From the NCBI GenBank assembly GCA_020086605.1, contig JACBWW010000012.1:11741925-11805924 (forward strand): a DNA stretch of 64,000 bases. The letters are read 5' to 3'. Shown piece after piece: positions 34,319 to 48,370 of the stretch. The position numbers and the translations under genes were made by a program. How positions within the stretch are numbered: the stretch's first letter is position 1; the number at the start of each line of letters is the position of its first letter. The notes under the pieces are model-generated. The model was not told the DNA's origin. It searched no databases and worked only from the letters and a program-made list of their open reading frames with translations. Origin of the DNA: Lanius collurio (lineage: Eukaryota > Chordata > Aves > Passeriformes > Laniidae).

Positions 34319-36084
34319 TTTTGGATTTTTTCCCTAGTGGCATGTAATAGCTGTAAAATAGCATAGTTATATTTGATCAGTGTCAGAAGATGTTTTGACT
34401 CTGTTTCTCAAAAGTACTTGTGGTACAGACAGAATGAAAGCAAAATATTAGCCAGTATATTTTTATTAGGTAGAGTGTCAGGGAATAAGCCAGTTATTAA
34501 TGGTATTTTTTCTGGTCATGGAATTAAATTCTATTTTAATGTAAGGGTGGAGAAGGAAAATTAATACTGTTTGTTCTGAAATACAGCACTGTTCCCTGCA
34601 TAGCTGAGAACAGACTGGAAGTTTTCTCTTTCTGAAAAAATAGTTTGCTTACTACATACTATCAATATGAATTCAATTTGCAGAGTATCTGTAGTCCCAG
34701 AACAGAACAATCTCAAAAATAATAGCTTTCTGCTTTTGCCTTGCCAATCTCCACCCTGGCTCGTGCCAGTGCATCACAATGTGTGGTGCAAAGCCGCCTC
34801 CTTGCTGTACCGGCACGGAACGCTTCACCCATAAATCATGAAGGAACAGTCTGTACTGTCTCATCTCCTCTTTGACCTGGGTGCTGCTCTGACCACAAGA
34901 GACTGTAATTTACTGTCCTTCACACAAGTGCAAAAGAGGTTGTGTGATGCCTACAGGCTGCACAAACCCAAACGTGTTCAGGTGGGTCCATATGATGGAC
35001 TGACCTTCTGCATTACTTGCCTGTTCCTGAGGATGAGGGTGATTATGGGAGAGGGTCAGACACCAAGTGAGCTGCTGCTGCATCAGGTCCCATGCCTTAA
35101 GTCAGAGAATGTCAGGGCTACTCCCTCTTTGCTTTAATGACTAGCATGAGAGTGAGATGGGGTATATGACCAGCATCCTGGAAAACCTCCATCACTTGCA
35201 AGGTATGGTACAGGCCTTTGGATTCCTGGGATAGGTTAGAGAAGGGGGTGACATCTCCTGGCATGTGGTTCTTCACCCACAAAAAAGTGTGAATGCCACA
35301 AAACTGGGGCAGGCTGTCATCTCCCTCTGCTTATGGACCATTTACCACTTCCTCTTCTTCTTCTGCCATTCCTGTTAAAATTTTTTATGCTGAGATTAGA
35401 CCAGCTAAACCGCTCCTAACCAGCTGCTTTTTCTTCTTCCTCTAGGTCCTAGTCCCTGTCTGTGATTTGTTTTGTTATTTACCCTTTTATCTTCCTTTGC
35501 ATTGCCCCCTGCACTTACTGGTCATTGTACTGGTCATTTTTTCTTAAAATTCTTTCCTTCCAAAACTGCAGCTTTTACACATTCTTCACAAATTATTATT
35601 TTGCTCTCCTTTTCAATCCAAGTCTTTTCTCCTCCAGATACATTTAATTCAGAAAGTTTCTGTGGAATGCCTCAAACATATCTTTGCCTCTCTGTATTTG
35701 CTGTTTCTGACACACTGAATTTTAGTGTTCTTATTCTGCTGTCATTTACACTGATGTAAACCTGGAAGACTCCATTTTTTCTTATCCACAATTATGCAGC
35801 TGAAAGATGGGCAGTTTAAGGTAGAAATCTTGGAATTCTGTAGTTAAATTAGGAGTGCTTGTGTTGCTCTGCGTCTACCATGGCTTTTGTTAGATCTGAG
35901 AGGTAGATTACCTCTGAGGTGAATGATTTTCTCCTGCGATGTAACACTGCCCTTACATGACAAAGGATGATTAAACATCTGTTTCTTTGTCTTGATGGTC
36001 TCATTAAGCTTGACCTGAACCTATAGGTTTAAAACATAGTTCAGTCATATTCAGTGCTATAGGTTAAAAAAATTACCTTTGAAC

Positions 36085-36150
36085 AGGTAAGAGTTGGCCA
36101 AATTCAGCCCTGATCTTACACCTGTTTTACGACAAGACTGAATCGTGGCC
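36085..36150 (+). repeat. Possible ancient amniote dispersed repeat
   Basis: GTTGGCCAAATTCAGCCCTG followed by ATCTTACACCTG resembles the GGCCAAATTC...CCCTG...TTACACC ends of old palindromic repeats that I remember from reptile and bird genomes. Only about 35 bases look convincing, and the second half is unclear. It may be related to the segment at 18,985-19,080. Confidence 0.25.
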
Positions 36151-37577
36151 TGGATCAGAACAGTGCACCTTTACAGATGCACTTCTAACGAAATACTGTA
36201 TTGAATTTATTCCTTGTTTTGTTACCTTAACAGTATAAGAAAAGTAAGTGTGTTTCAAAATTAAATCACTTGGCTGGCTCATACATTGTCAGGCTGAATG
36301 CTAATCATTCGGCCTAATTAAGTCCAAAATAAAAAAAAGGGTTATAAACTATAAACTGAACTCTGGTATAGACACTTTTTTGTAAAGCTTTCACCTTGAC
36401 TTCTTTGTGCTCCTGCTCCTGACTTTATCAACAACTGAGATCACTTCAGCCTTGGACCATCAATGTTTTGGTCAGCAGTTGTCCCTTGTGCTGAGCAGCC
36501 AGATCCCTGCACAGAGCAGTCTGTAATGAGTACTTCCACATGCCCTCCGTGCCACAGGTGATTTCTCAGTCCCAGTGTGTTGTGCATGCTTTTTCTTTTA
36601 AAAGCCCTTCCAGAACTACACTGCTGAGACAGTCTGAAACCTTTCCCTAATTCGCAGCCTGAGGTAGTCAGGCTTGTTTTATACCCTTTTGTTCTTGGGC
36701 CGGTATAGCCTTATAGGTCCATTAGATGCATAATTGCTGATGTTTATTCTCTTGTACCTCTGCCCAGTCTTCCTTTTGCTGTTATGTCTGCCAAGTTCTT
36801 CTAGCTTCTTCTCCTAATGGTCCTACCAGTTCTTTGCTGCACCTCCTTCAACTCAAGTTTACTTTTGCTGTGGAGTCTTTTATTGCTAGAGAGACAAAGT
36901 GAAAAGTAATACTGCTGCCAATACCTCCATGTATGTGTAGCCTTATGCAAGCAAGCAGTGTCCAGTTCTATAACCATTGTCCTTGTCTTCCTTGCGAAGC
37001 TAAGAATGGCTTGTCAGCAGGTCTTGGCCACCTGAGCTCTATTTCTGCTGTTTATTTGTCGGTGTTAGCTCTACAGGTGCTTAGATTGTGAACAAGTGTT
37101 ATGCAGAGGGCTCAGGATCTCTGCGGGTGGGCTGAGCACTCATCCTGGCTCAGCTCGTCCAGAACATATGGTCAGCTAAGTGCTCCAGTATGGCTGGGAT
37201 TCTCCCTCAAATATGGGCTAGAGCTTAACCCACACGAATGTTTGTAGGGAAAAATACCTGCTAAGTGAATCTGTGCTTGAGCACCCCAGCTGCCAGAGAA
37301 AGGCACCCTCTGTGCACCTGCTCTCCAAGCTCCCTGCCATGATTTCAGTCCCTGTGTACCTGTCCTGGAGGGCTCCTCCACTGCTCCCCCCAGGTCCAGG
37401 CAAGGGTGATGGTGGGGGCCTCTGCCTGGGACAGGAGAAGGACTGCCCTACCACTGCTGGTGCCGGGGTTTAAGGACAGGCAGCAAATGGGTTGGCAGTG
37501 ACAGGGTAGATTTTTAGAAGACTACGGTTGAGGAGGCTCATCAAACACCAAGGTCATCGATGGGAACTGTGAAACTT

Positions 37578-37841
37578 TCAGATTCTTGAGTGCCAGAAGT
37601 CTCGTAGTCCATCTCTAATGGCTTTTAAAGTGCTAGGGTTGAAAAACAACTTGAGTAGCACATAGTGATGATGTTCATACAGATGCATCATATCTCTGAG
37701 GACTGCAGTCATAGTAAGATAGAAGGCAACAAGCACAAATATAATAGTGAGTACTAAGAAGAATGTGTCGGACTCTTTTTCCAGAAGTGCTGTAAAATCT
37801 ATTTCACATAGCACAAGCATTAATTCAAAACATTTGTTCAC
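37578..37841 (-). other. Unidentified membrane-like open frame
   Basis: A stop-bounded frame of 87 codons from a GTG, running to a TGA. It has a polar N-terminal part, one strong hydrophobic stretch of about 20 residues around residues 27-46 (TFFLVLTIIFVLVAFYLTMT), then a charged and histidine-rich tail. The composition is more protein-like than most frames here. The upstream in-frame TAG and the lack of a pyrimidine-rich acceptor argue against an exon. It could be a remnant of a retrocopy, of an internal exon, or chance. No family recognised. Confidence 0.12.
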
Positions 37842-39473
37842 AAGGCACTACCTTACCTGATCTACTTTCCTTGCCTGATATATGTACTGCAGCTACAGAT
37901 TTATTTCTACAGATACATAGTTTTGTATTTTGGTAATAAATTCTTTTCAACAGAGTGACTCCCCAGCACTGAGAGCTTATGAACTGATTGATTTAAATGC
38001 CTGTGTGAGACTGTGCTTTCACTGTCTGGCAAAGCACACAACATAAATTTGACTCTGGAGCCAAATAAATTGGAGAATTGTACTAAATTTTGCTAAAGAG
38101 GGAAGATGGATAGTGAAAGAAGCCACTTCAACAAATAATGCATACTCTGAGTGTCAAATGTAAAATAAATAAAGTCCTTATGAAAACAGAAAACTTGTTA
38201 CCAGCAGAAAAGCCTAAGTGATGTGTGAAAATTACTGCACATGTACCCTCATGGGGATACAGATTCTGCTCCCTTGGCAGAAACATTAGATGTATTTAAT
38301 CATATTGGTGATATTAATTAGAAAAATGGTGATATGGAGGGAGAAAGAACATTTATTTATTTTCTTGCAGTAAATGGCAAAGTTCCCTGAACTTCAGTGA
38401 GATAAGAACTGTACCAAATACCACAACAATAGCTAATCTATAAAATAATAAAAAGCCCAGGCAATGATTTGATTTAGTTTTGTGTCACTCCAGGCTTATT
38501 CCAGAAAAGTAACTTTATTTTTCCTGCTTTAAGATGAAGTAGTGCATTGTTGGGGAAAAAAACAAACCAGAATGGATTTCATAGCTTATTATTACAGAGG
38601 AAATAAAAACCAAGGGCATATGATTTTCAACACATTTGATTCTTAAAAACTGGAAGGTGGGTAATGCAAAATTGCTTTTCTTTTCTTAATGTTTTAATAA
38701 TGGTCTTCAGCATTCTTGGGCTCCCTCAGAGGTTGCATGTGTGAAGGGTTATATCGCTTTCTGAGGCCGTTGTTCAGACATATTTCACTGACACTAAATG
38801 TGACCTAACAACTCATCTTCTTTGAATTAAGTGACTTAGTCAGATGTGAGATGAAAGATAGCACAAACTGGAAACAAAGATGTGAGCTTGCCCAAATTCA
38901 GCTTTTTCTTCTCTTGAAATGTTGACTGAAAAGAAATTTAAGGTATTGTACCTCATAAATCTGGTTTAAGAAGCCTGTCTTTCAGTCTGCTTTTTACTTT
39001 CTTGTTTTTCTCAGTGTTAATACAGCACCAGAAATATTTTACAGCTTCTCTCTTTGATGCATTCTTATCACATGTGTTGAGTAATGCCTTGCATCTGCTA
39101 TAAGGAAGCAAACTACCATAATCTTTAGTGCCTAGGCTAAAAGGCACTAAGGATAACATAAAACCCAGTTTTTATGTCATGAGTGTGGGAAACAGAGAGT
39201 AAGACCTCAGTTGTTCCAGAGAGAGTGTTTCCATCACAGGAGGGGAACTTGTCCCTTTAGTTTGTGGACGTGCTGGGACATAATTGCATTTTATAGCCAC
39301 AAATGCCTGCTTCTCCACAGATGAGCGGTGCTCCCTGGGAGCTGTTGGCAGCACTTGGCCCTCCAGGAACAGAAGTCTAGAAAGGACCCAACAGGAGTGG
39401 TGAGCTCCTTGGGAAAGAGTGAGAAAGTGAGAAGGTGCTCTCGCATTGTCCCTCAGTACCGTCACAGAGCAGC

Positions 39474-39519
39474 ATTGCAGTATGTCATGTTCATGGATTG
39501 CAGTATGTCATGTTATAGC
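39474..39519. repeat. 23-bp tandem duplication
   Basis: ATTGCAGTATGTCATGTT occurs twice in a row with a 23-base period, the remaining five bases of the second unit having diverged. A simple local duplication. Confidence 0.85.
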
Positions 39520-42500
39520 CCTCTTACAAGTTTGGTGTCTCCTACCAAGTGTGGCTTCAATGTGAGACTCCTGAACTCTTCAAGAATGGATCTGTGCACC
39601 AGCAGACTTGTTGAAGGAAATAGGCAAAGGACAAAAGGGACGGTGTGGGAGGATGGAGATTGTAAAGGAAATAGAGAGAAGTGGGAATGTGGACTTGTGG
39701 AGCTGGATAAATACAGGAGATGACAGTTTGCTGAGTTCAAGGTCTTTTACTCTGCTGCTTTGCCTGTCCCTGTGCTCTGGGGCATGTCACCTTTGACATC
39801 AGCTAAGATTTGATGTGTAGTGAGGAGCCAGAGGACAATGAAAGTGTAGATACATTCTGAGGATGGTATTTATATACATTTAGTGCTGAGACAGATTGGC
39901 TGGGAAAGGAAAGAAGCTGCTGAGCTTGTTAGAGACCTACAGGAGAGAAAGTGCTCAATGAGATAGTTTGAGAGTTAGTTGTTTTGGCAACTGTTATTAG
40001 ACATGGCCCATAATTACTTCTGTAGCTATGGAGGAGTATAATTTGCTTTTAATTACTGTATTAACAAATATATCAGTAGGGAAACTAACAGGAAAAGAAA
40101 AAAAATGCTGACTTTCTTTCAGTCCTGTTCTTTGTGACTGTAAGAAGGCAAAAATATTTGGACAAAAAAAAAGGAATGCTCTAATGAGCCCCAAACAGGC
40201 AGATTTTGAGAAATGAACATGCTGAGGGGGAAAATAGCTATTCTAGATAGCAGAGAGCTGGCTTCTATCATAGTCCTACAAAGTGGAAATAATAGCCTCT
40301 TTCCACTGTAATTTTAAAATTGTAACTCGGTGCTGTTCTTCTGATGCTTTGTGATAGGTGCCAGGACTGGAGACTGCTCTGCTCCAAGTGTGAGTCAGAT
40401 AACAAAGCAATTTCTGAGCTGTAGCAGCATTGCACCTTTCCTTTTGTTTCCTCTGAAAGATACTGTAGGGCTGCGTTATCAAGATTCACCCTTGCAGAAC
40501 AATATTTTATTTTTAAACCATCCTTTTAAAAGAATTTGTGAGTACTGGAGGGGACGTCTTATCTCCCTTTGTGGTCACATCTCTTGGAGAATTTGAACAG
40601 GAAAATGCTGAATGCATTTTCTTACCTTGAATCGCAAAGAATGGAAATTCAGTGGTTTTCCTGGCCTCTTAATCTTCTCTCTGAGATGCTGCTCTAAACA
40701 CTAATGAACATTAAATTGCTATTGCTCTGTTGGTGTGTAGCGCTTCAGTCAGCAGTCCTTCCAGAGTCAATAACAGCAGGCAATCTACTGCAGTTCCTCT
40801 GGTGTTTATTTTTAAAGATAATACTTGAAATGCTTTAAAAATTGAAACATTTCATTTTGAAGGTGACAGAGCTGGAAAAGCTGAAAAAGTTTAAGATGCA
40901 TTTACAGCATGTGAAAGGGAATAACTGAAAGGGATTTCAGTTTCTTCTCCCTGCTGCCTAGTTGGCCACTGAGCTGTGGAGGGACCATGACTCCTAGCAG
41001 GCCAGGGGTGGCTTTCCCTGCGGGCTTCCCCCATTAGGGAAGCACAGGAGCCCATCCAAGGGCAGCTTCCCACGGGAATCACAAAGTAATGGGGCAGCTA
41101 AAATGAGGGCAGGTGGTAAATGATGATACAATTGCCAGTACTTTGTTTCAAGGTGAAACCCCTCATGCAGCCTGCCATACTCCAGTAGAAAAAATGTCTT
41201 GGTTGAGCGTGTCTCCAGCTGTAACATGCAGGTAAACAAGGGCATTATGTCATCTAGAGAGGCTTTTGGAGTGGATTGGCTGTGGGGCTGACTCAGGGCT
41301 GTACACAGGTCCTGCACGCTGGCATTTCCTAACTTCTGAATATTTGGTTTTACAGCCACTACAGTGGTACCTTAACATCATTTTGTGTGGAGTATTTATA
41401 GACCACATTGTCTATCAGTAGTAACTTCCTGACTAACAGTTCCAGCTGAGGGCTCGTCTGTGTCCGCAAGGGAATTGGTATTTTTTCCCTGTCTGACAGC
41501 CAAAATGGTTTTTCTGATTGCAAGATGGAGTCTGGGGGAAGATGTGTCATTCTGTAATGTTAAAACAAAAAATGATGATGAGAAACTCTAGCGCTGCACT
41601 GAGTTTTAAATTGGAAGCTACTGTGAGCAGTGTGGGAAGAGGGAACCAGGAGGCAGTGGCAGGAGGGTAATGCCCCAGCAAGGGTGGGAGATGTGGAGAA
41701 TTTGGTGGACAGGAAAACCAAGCAGGGCAGGTAGGTGCTAGTCTATCTCGAGAAGCTGTACCTCTACTTTTTTTCACAGCAGACTCCTCTGTCTTTCTGT
41801 GTTGCTTACATGTTTACTCAAATAACGCAGGTAAAAAGAAGCAGAGTCTGAGGAAAAATAAAGATACAGATGCCAAGGACCTGTGCACACTGAGGAGGCT
41901 CAGGAAGCAGTGGCCTTAATCTCAGTGCTTGAATTCCCCTCCTATAAAGGGAATGCTATCAGTTTTGCAGAGAGGTGCCATAAAGATGCATGTATTTTGT
42001 GGAGCACTAGGAACAAATTATATAATTATGTATTCAGTACAGGGTAGTTTAAATAAGGCCTGCAGGCCACTCACTGAATGTTGTGGATAAAAAAAGGTCT
42101 TCACTGAACAAGTCAGATATCCTACAGAAGAAATATTACATGAGCTTGTAATTAAAAAACAAATTTATACATAAAATGGCCTGAATTAAGACTTCTTGAG
42201 TGTCAATAATCTTGGCATGTCCTAACTTTACAGTGCTTGATTTTGCATTAAAGTGTTTCTTTTGAAGTTACTTTTCTGTATACAAACCATAAGGAAGACA
42301 CACGGATGCACATGAAGAGGGGAAAGAAAGACAAATAGGGCAGAAAAAAGACAAATACTTTCACTTCCATGTGTGAGGTGTGAGCTTAGCACAGGTTTTC
42401 ACTTTTCCTTAAACCCCTGAGTAACATATGAAGCAGGAGAGAAAAGCCTTGGTTTGGACAACCAGTTCTTTACTGCTTCTTGAAATCATTCAGAGATTTT

Positions 42501-42610
42501 TTCTCAATTTCTTTTCCATCACTTTGATATTTCATTCACTTTTACTTCTCTCAGAGACCTTGATTTCATTCTTTGAATAGACAGATGCTGCTGAGCTCCT
42601 TCTCCCTCAC

Positions 42611-42648
42611 CTTGCAGAGATAAGGATGTTGCAATCTCTGTGCTCCTG
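42611..42648 (-). other. Weak 38-bp exon-like segment
   Basis: On the minus strand CCTTTCCAGCTCTCTCTTAG forms a good acceptor, and CTGCAAG|GTGAGG 38 bases later is a good donor. More than one frame is open over so short a length, so the coding evidence is negligible. Listed only because both splice signals are strong. Confidence 0.12.
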
Positions 42649-45600
42649 CTAAGAGAGAGCTGGAAAGGCAGCACCGGGGAATGAATCCATTAAAAATATA
42701 CCCAAAGACACAAACTGGGAAAGTAAGCAGAAACACCTTAATTAGAATTTGTATTTCAGTTCTGCTCTGTGTCCAATCTGCCAGAGAGAAGGTTTTTTTC
42801 TTGATCCCTGTTTCTTCCAGGTATCCAAACATTAGACATTGCAAAAGGGGCAAGTCAACACCCTTCAGACTATGAACAGAGCTGGCCTAAATATGGAGAA
42901 GATTTTGCCCTAAGGGCTGCAATAGGTAATGGTTCTCCCCTCCTAGTGCCTCTGCAGGTGAGATTGCAGGTTTTGTTTGTGCATATTTGGGCAGCTCAGA
43001 CCATATGTGGAAGTGTGTATCTCAAATACTTCCAAGGAAAACCTGGATGGGGCCGCAAGAATGACCATGAGCCTTTGAAAGATTGTGCTTAGGGATTTTC
43101 AGCAATGTAGGAAAATTGGACAAAGGCAGTGAAATTCAATTTTTATGTCAAAAGCAGTTTAATTTGAAGAGAAAGGAAGCAGTGTAGTGTGAGTGTTCTT
43201 TTATTTCTCATACTGAAGTTTTGCTAAAAGTTATTAACAAATTGCCTATCAAGCTTGGAGTTTGGCTTTTAAATCCATACTTAGGCACCTCTTTAAATAT
43301 CCTGATATTAAGACAAACAAACAAACAACATGGTGCTCCTATTAAAGCCCAGTAGCTGTGAATTTTATGTTTCTCCTAACTGTGTCTATCCAGCCCTTAT
43401 CTCAGTGGGACCTGGATTCTTGATCAAAACTAAGTGCTTTTGCTGTATATACAGATGATAATGAAGTATTAAAGAAAAGGACTGGAGATGAAACCCTTAT
43501 CTCATCTATTGCTGGCAGAACAGAAATCCTATTGTGCCTCCGTAAGAGAAAATTTAAAATATCTTTTGGGGCTTCATGTTGGCATCTGGGTACACTGGTA
43601 GAAAATGAAAAAAGGCACAAAAGGGCTCAGAATCCTATTAATAAGAAAGCTATCATCACAGATATTGATGTCCAAAGATATGTATCTGGAAGAGAATAAA
43701 ACCTAATCTCCCCAAGGTAGTGCTGTGAGGAGGAGGTATGGAAACTAACTCTACGTCCTGGGAATGTAGGCCCAGGCATGTTCATTATCAATTAATTGTT
43801 GTTTTGGTGAAGTTATTTCTTATAATTGGCAGCATTTCCTCTGGGGTCTCAAACTCAAGCCAAAAACTTCCTGTCTTTTGTAAAGTTACACCACTTAGCA
43901 AGATGTTCGAGAAAGTTAGAGGAAAAATGACAACTCATTGAATACTTAGAAAAATACTTCAGTATTCTAGTGACTGAAAACAGATTTGGTATTCAACAGC
44001 TGCAAGAAAAATGTTTGACATGTCTGCCTCTGCAGCCAGTTTCGAGGAAAGGGAGGGTCACTAAGCTTGAACAATGTCAGCTAAAAGCCTCCCACCTCTC
44101 TCTCAAGCCTGCTAGTAAATCTGACCCTGTAGTAAAAGTCATTTCTCATCTCCTCAGGTACACAGCTGTATAAGGACTTCAGTGTATCTCACAATAAATC
44201 CTTTGCCTCTCTGCAGAACTTTTTCACTTGGAGATTTGAATCCAAATAATGCTGGTTTCCTGTTATGCTTTCCTGGTAGTGCTTTATCAAATAGCAGGAA
44301 TTTCATAGTGTTCCTGAGGGCAATTTTATAAACTGAATTGTTCCTTATGGGTTTTCACTGTAAACAACATGCTGTTTTCCAATCTTACTGTCAATTGTGA
44401 ATTAACATAAGCTTAATTCAGTTTTGTGAGTACCTGTTCACCTAGTATAGCTATATTATCTATGCAAATTAATGGCTTTTGTCCTTTAAAAATTGAGATT
44501 AATCTTTGATTTAAAAACATCATTAGTAACTGATATACCCAGATGGATCTACTTTGCTGGATGATTTAGTCATTAATTTTATAAATCTGTTTTATTTGTC
44601 CCTTTGAATGGCACGGTAAACATCTGTCATGATGAGGTACTCATTCCTATTGTGGTTTTGACTGACTTATTTAAAATTAAGTTACTCAGTAGAGTTGTGT
44701 TCCAACATTGCTTTATATTCAGGTCTTTCACTCTTACTTTGCATTGGACTAACCATGACTGTTGTTGCGTTCTCAATCATCACTCTGACTTTCCCTGCTT
44801 AAGAATATGAGAAGATCAAGGTCGGTATATATTTCTGAGTAGCTTGAACATCTCATTCCCTGACCTAAGATATTATTCAGGAGGCATAAATCCATTCTTT
44901 ATCCTTAGGTGCAATACTAACATAAAAAAAGACACAGTCTTGCTGTCTGACTTACATGATTTAATTTGACAAAGACAACCCTATGCTGTCCAGACCTATA
45001 ATGACCATGTAATTACATGCAACAGAATCAATGACAGCTTCAAAAAATTGCTAGTTACTGTAGCTTCTTCCCTAATCACTTGGAAAAGTGATAACACATG
45101 TTCAAGTATTGTCCTCATTGCCAATTTATAGCATCATTAGGTTTTGCTAGGAAAATCTTATGCTAATTTTTGTTCTTACACTCTGCGAATTTAGATCTGT
45201 CTGCTTTTTTGAAATTCATCTCTACTTTTGTGCACTTTAATTTCTATTGTTCAACATCAGATGCTTGGCTTTTGAGGATGAAAGGATCAAAGCATCTGAG
45301 GTGCAAATGGTCAGTGTGTCTGTAAATTAGCTTATTAAAACAGGACGTGACAAATTTTCTTTGTATGATTTTGACACCAAAAATGAAATTGTAGTTAAAT
45401 TAAAACTACTGATGTCCTTGGCTTCAATTAACCTGCTAGGTTTGGCAGAATAAACTGTGTTTTACACATCTTCCATCTAAATAAATGTGAACCTCAAACT
45501 CCAGGACCAGTGCTTTGGCCAGCCAGTTGATGATGACAGAGGGTGGAGCAGAAGGGGTTGGAGCAGAGATGCCATCCCTCTGTGGCTCTCCTTGGTCTGG

Positions 45601-46826
45601 AAAACCCTGAAAATGCAGGCAGAACTTCCCAACACACAGGATAGGGAAATTCAGTGTTTTATCTTGGTTTTCTTGCATTAGCTTCTAATGCTACTTTCAT
45701 TATATATCTGGTGAATTGTGGCAATTGCATATATAATCCCCATTAAGTAGCTGCTGTTTATTTTTAGAATAATTAAAAATTATTCCTTCAAAAAGGGCAG
45801 AATCTTATTTACTTTCTTAAAGTTTTATTTTGCACTCTAAATGTAAAATGGAAGATAAATAGAAAATGTAAATCATCTTGTGTACAAGTAAATTGCACAC
45901 AATTCCATTTGCCTTTTCTTCTACACAGTATTCACATTCAATTTGCATTATGAGCTGTATCAAGTCACTAATAGCTTATAGTGATAGACCACCATTTTAA
46001 CAATAAATACTTGGGAGCAGAATAAAAAGGCTGTACTTTTAAAGTAACTTCTGTTTCTTGATTTTTGTATTTCATTCTCAACCTTAATATCTCATAAAAG
46101 CTTGTTGCTGTCAGCTTTTTTCTTCCATGGAATACCTTTTAAAATTCATAAGCTTATTAAAAAAAATCATAGGCAGTGATAGTCGCCTTTCATTCTGTCT
46201 TTTATAAGCCATTTTAAAGTGAATGGACTATTTGAATTTCAAACTCAGCTCTTGCCTGCATCCATGAAACAATCACAGTGGTAAACACAAAATGGTCATG
46301 ATTTTTCATCAAAGTGCTTTAACCTTAGCCCTGTTGGCTTGTCTCCCAGATAACAAGGTACGGTAATTTCTGTGATTAATTAGGTAAAATTTATCAAACT
46401 AAATGAAGATGAAAGGTTTTGGAGAACTGTATGGTGTTAAATGTTTTTTAAACATAGCAAAATAGTCTCTTATGAAGTTTTTACATGCATTCAATAGTTT
46501 CTGAAATATTTGGCTCCTTGACAACACAGTCAGAAACATCTGGTCCAAACCTACAAACTCCCCTTGCTCACCCAAAGATTCAAAATAATAGATATTTGTT
46601 ACTGTCTGCAAAGAGATTTTGAATCAATCTTCGTCCTAAATATATGCATGAGAAAAGCTGTTCAAGAATATAACAAGAATACAGGAAAACCCTACTGGTC
46701 ATTGCTTAATATCTGTAGGAATTACAACTGAATTTTGCACATTTGAGATGGTAAACATCTTGCTCCATTTTTTTCCTGAGGGTTAAGGTGAATAAATGAG
46801 AGAATATAATTTTAAAAAATTTTGTA

Positions 46827-46936
46827 TGGACAGTGCTCTGGGCAACCTGATCTAGTTGAAGATGTTCCTGCTCATTGCATGGAGGTTGAACAAGATGTCC
46901 GTTGAAAGTGCCCTCCAACCCAAACTATTCTATGAT
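46827..46936 (+). mobile_element. CR1 LINE 3' end (short copy)
   Basis: The sequence from TGGACAGTGCTCTGGGCAAC through CTGATCTAGTTGAAGATGTT to the CCTCCAACCCAAACTATTCT-ATGAT terminus is the last 110 bases of a CR1 subfamily. This subfamily is distinguishable from the other three copies here by its 3' UTR (the GGGCAACCTGATCTAG type). It is 5'-truncated, in + orientation and non-coding. The ATTCTATGAT tail is present once. Confidence 0.9.
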
Positions 46937-47199
46937 GTGTAATCAGTAGTTTATCATTGTTTTAGTCATGATGAATGTCCTCTATTAATGAGTGGTTTTT
47001 ATTTTAAAAAACAAATGTTTTGATATAAAAATGGCTAATCAAAAGTGTTTGGCTGAAAATTGCTAATATTTCCACTTAGCTCTATATGTTCAGAATGATC
47101 ATTTTATGATTTATCCTTTTTTAATTTCCAAAATGGAGCATTTTTTTTGTGGATGGAAATTTCTACCTGGTGAAAACCTGTCTCTTCACATCTAGTTGG

Positions 47200-47220
47200 T
47201 TTTTTTTTTTTTTTTTTTTT
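47200..47220. repeat. Homopolymer T(21)
   Basis: Uninterrupted run of 21 T. It could be the A tail of a minus-strand retroposon, but no body of such an element is recognised on its right side. Confidence 0.95.
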
Positions 47221-48322
47221 GACCGAGTTGTTATGAAAATGCATAACTCAAGGCAGAACTTGTCTCTTGGGCATTAAATAGCTGATTTCCATCACAAAGC
47301 ATCCCTGTTTATCCCATATGAAGATGAACGATGTGTTTCAGGTAGGCAATTCTGTTGTGACCAGGCTGTGATGTTCAAACCAGCTGACTGCTGGCAGCAG
47401 GCTTTGGAAAAGAGTTTCACAAAACCAGGATGTGGCCACTGGAGTACTGCAGTGGTGTAACTAAAGGTGCTCTCCTTGTACCTAACTTTTTAATTAACAT
47501 TTGCCACTGATGGATGATGGTCTTCGTGTCTGCACAGACTCTTTGTGTTGAAGGCAGGTGTCTGCAACGAGCAACGTCATTCATCGCGAGACTGACAGCA
47601 GCAAAATGTCTGTAACTTGCTGATGCCACAGCAAGCTGTTCAGCTTGCATCATGCTGATGGGGAAATTAAAGGGTAGCAGACTAACATGTCTTGTTCATA
47701 ATTGTTCTAAAGTGTCTTCAGAATTTAAATTAAAGGACAAGTTCTGAAGGTTATTGGGCATGCACAGTGTGCACTAAAGTCAGCAGGAACCGCAGCTGCT
47801 GTAGACCCTCTAAGAGCTGACCCAAATAAAGTACAAATGTCAAGAAAATCACTTAAAAGCCTTGGGGCCCTAACTGCATTGCAAACAAGTCTAATTGTGT
47901 TTATCAGCAGAGTGGTGCTACATCTCTTTTGCTGTTGATTTAGGAAACCCAACTTTTCATTGACTCAACAGCAGCTTTGAATGCCCCAAGCACCTAAATA
48001 AATCTAATCACAGGAAATCCTTCCTCTCCATGATTTCATTTGCACGAGTCCTCCTTAAAGTACCATCTCATCAGCAGAGACTGAAGCAAGCCTATCTTGG
48101 CTCTCGCTGGTAGGAGGGAAGAAATCACATTCCAGGGAAAAAGATGTCCTTTCCATAGTGCCTCTTTTCATGCGTACTTTATCTTCTTCACTGCAAGACT
48201 CCAACACTGATGAGCCCTGTGGGTACTAAAGATTCAAACACAATAGCACAACAGGAAGATTAAGCCTAGGAAAAGAAAAATTGGACTTCATTTCCTCCAA
48301 CACCGAACAGAGATTATTTTTT

Positions 48323-48370
48323 TTCCATTAAAGAAAATTTTTCCATTAGAGTGTTTTCCATTAAAAACTG
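48323..48370. repeat. Three imperfect TTTCCATTA units
   Basis: TTTCCATTAAAG, TTTCCATTAGAG and TTTCCATTAAAA follow each other at about 17-19-base spacing. Small local duplication. Confidence 0.6.

Larger units (their letters stand above)
33234..46826. other. Sequence without a recognised complete gene
   Basis: Holds the 99-bp exon-like segment at 34,022-34,120, a GTTT-rich tract at 34,269-34,318, a possible old repeat at 36,085-36,150, a membrane-like minus frame at 37,578-37,841 and a 23-bp tandem duplication at 39,474-39,519. A 38-bp minus-strand exon-like segment at 42,611-42,648 has a good acceptor and donor. A patch at 37,130-37,460 is relatively GC-rich with overlapping frames on both strands but no domain. 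The rest is AT-rich and featureless. Confidence 0.45.

Noticed and set aside
36234..36243. 10-base microexon between a good acceptor and GTAAGT
   Set aside because: Strong signals but too short to judge; such pairs arise by chance in AT-rich DNA and no phase partner is known.
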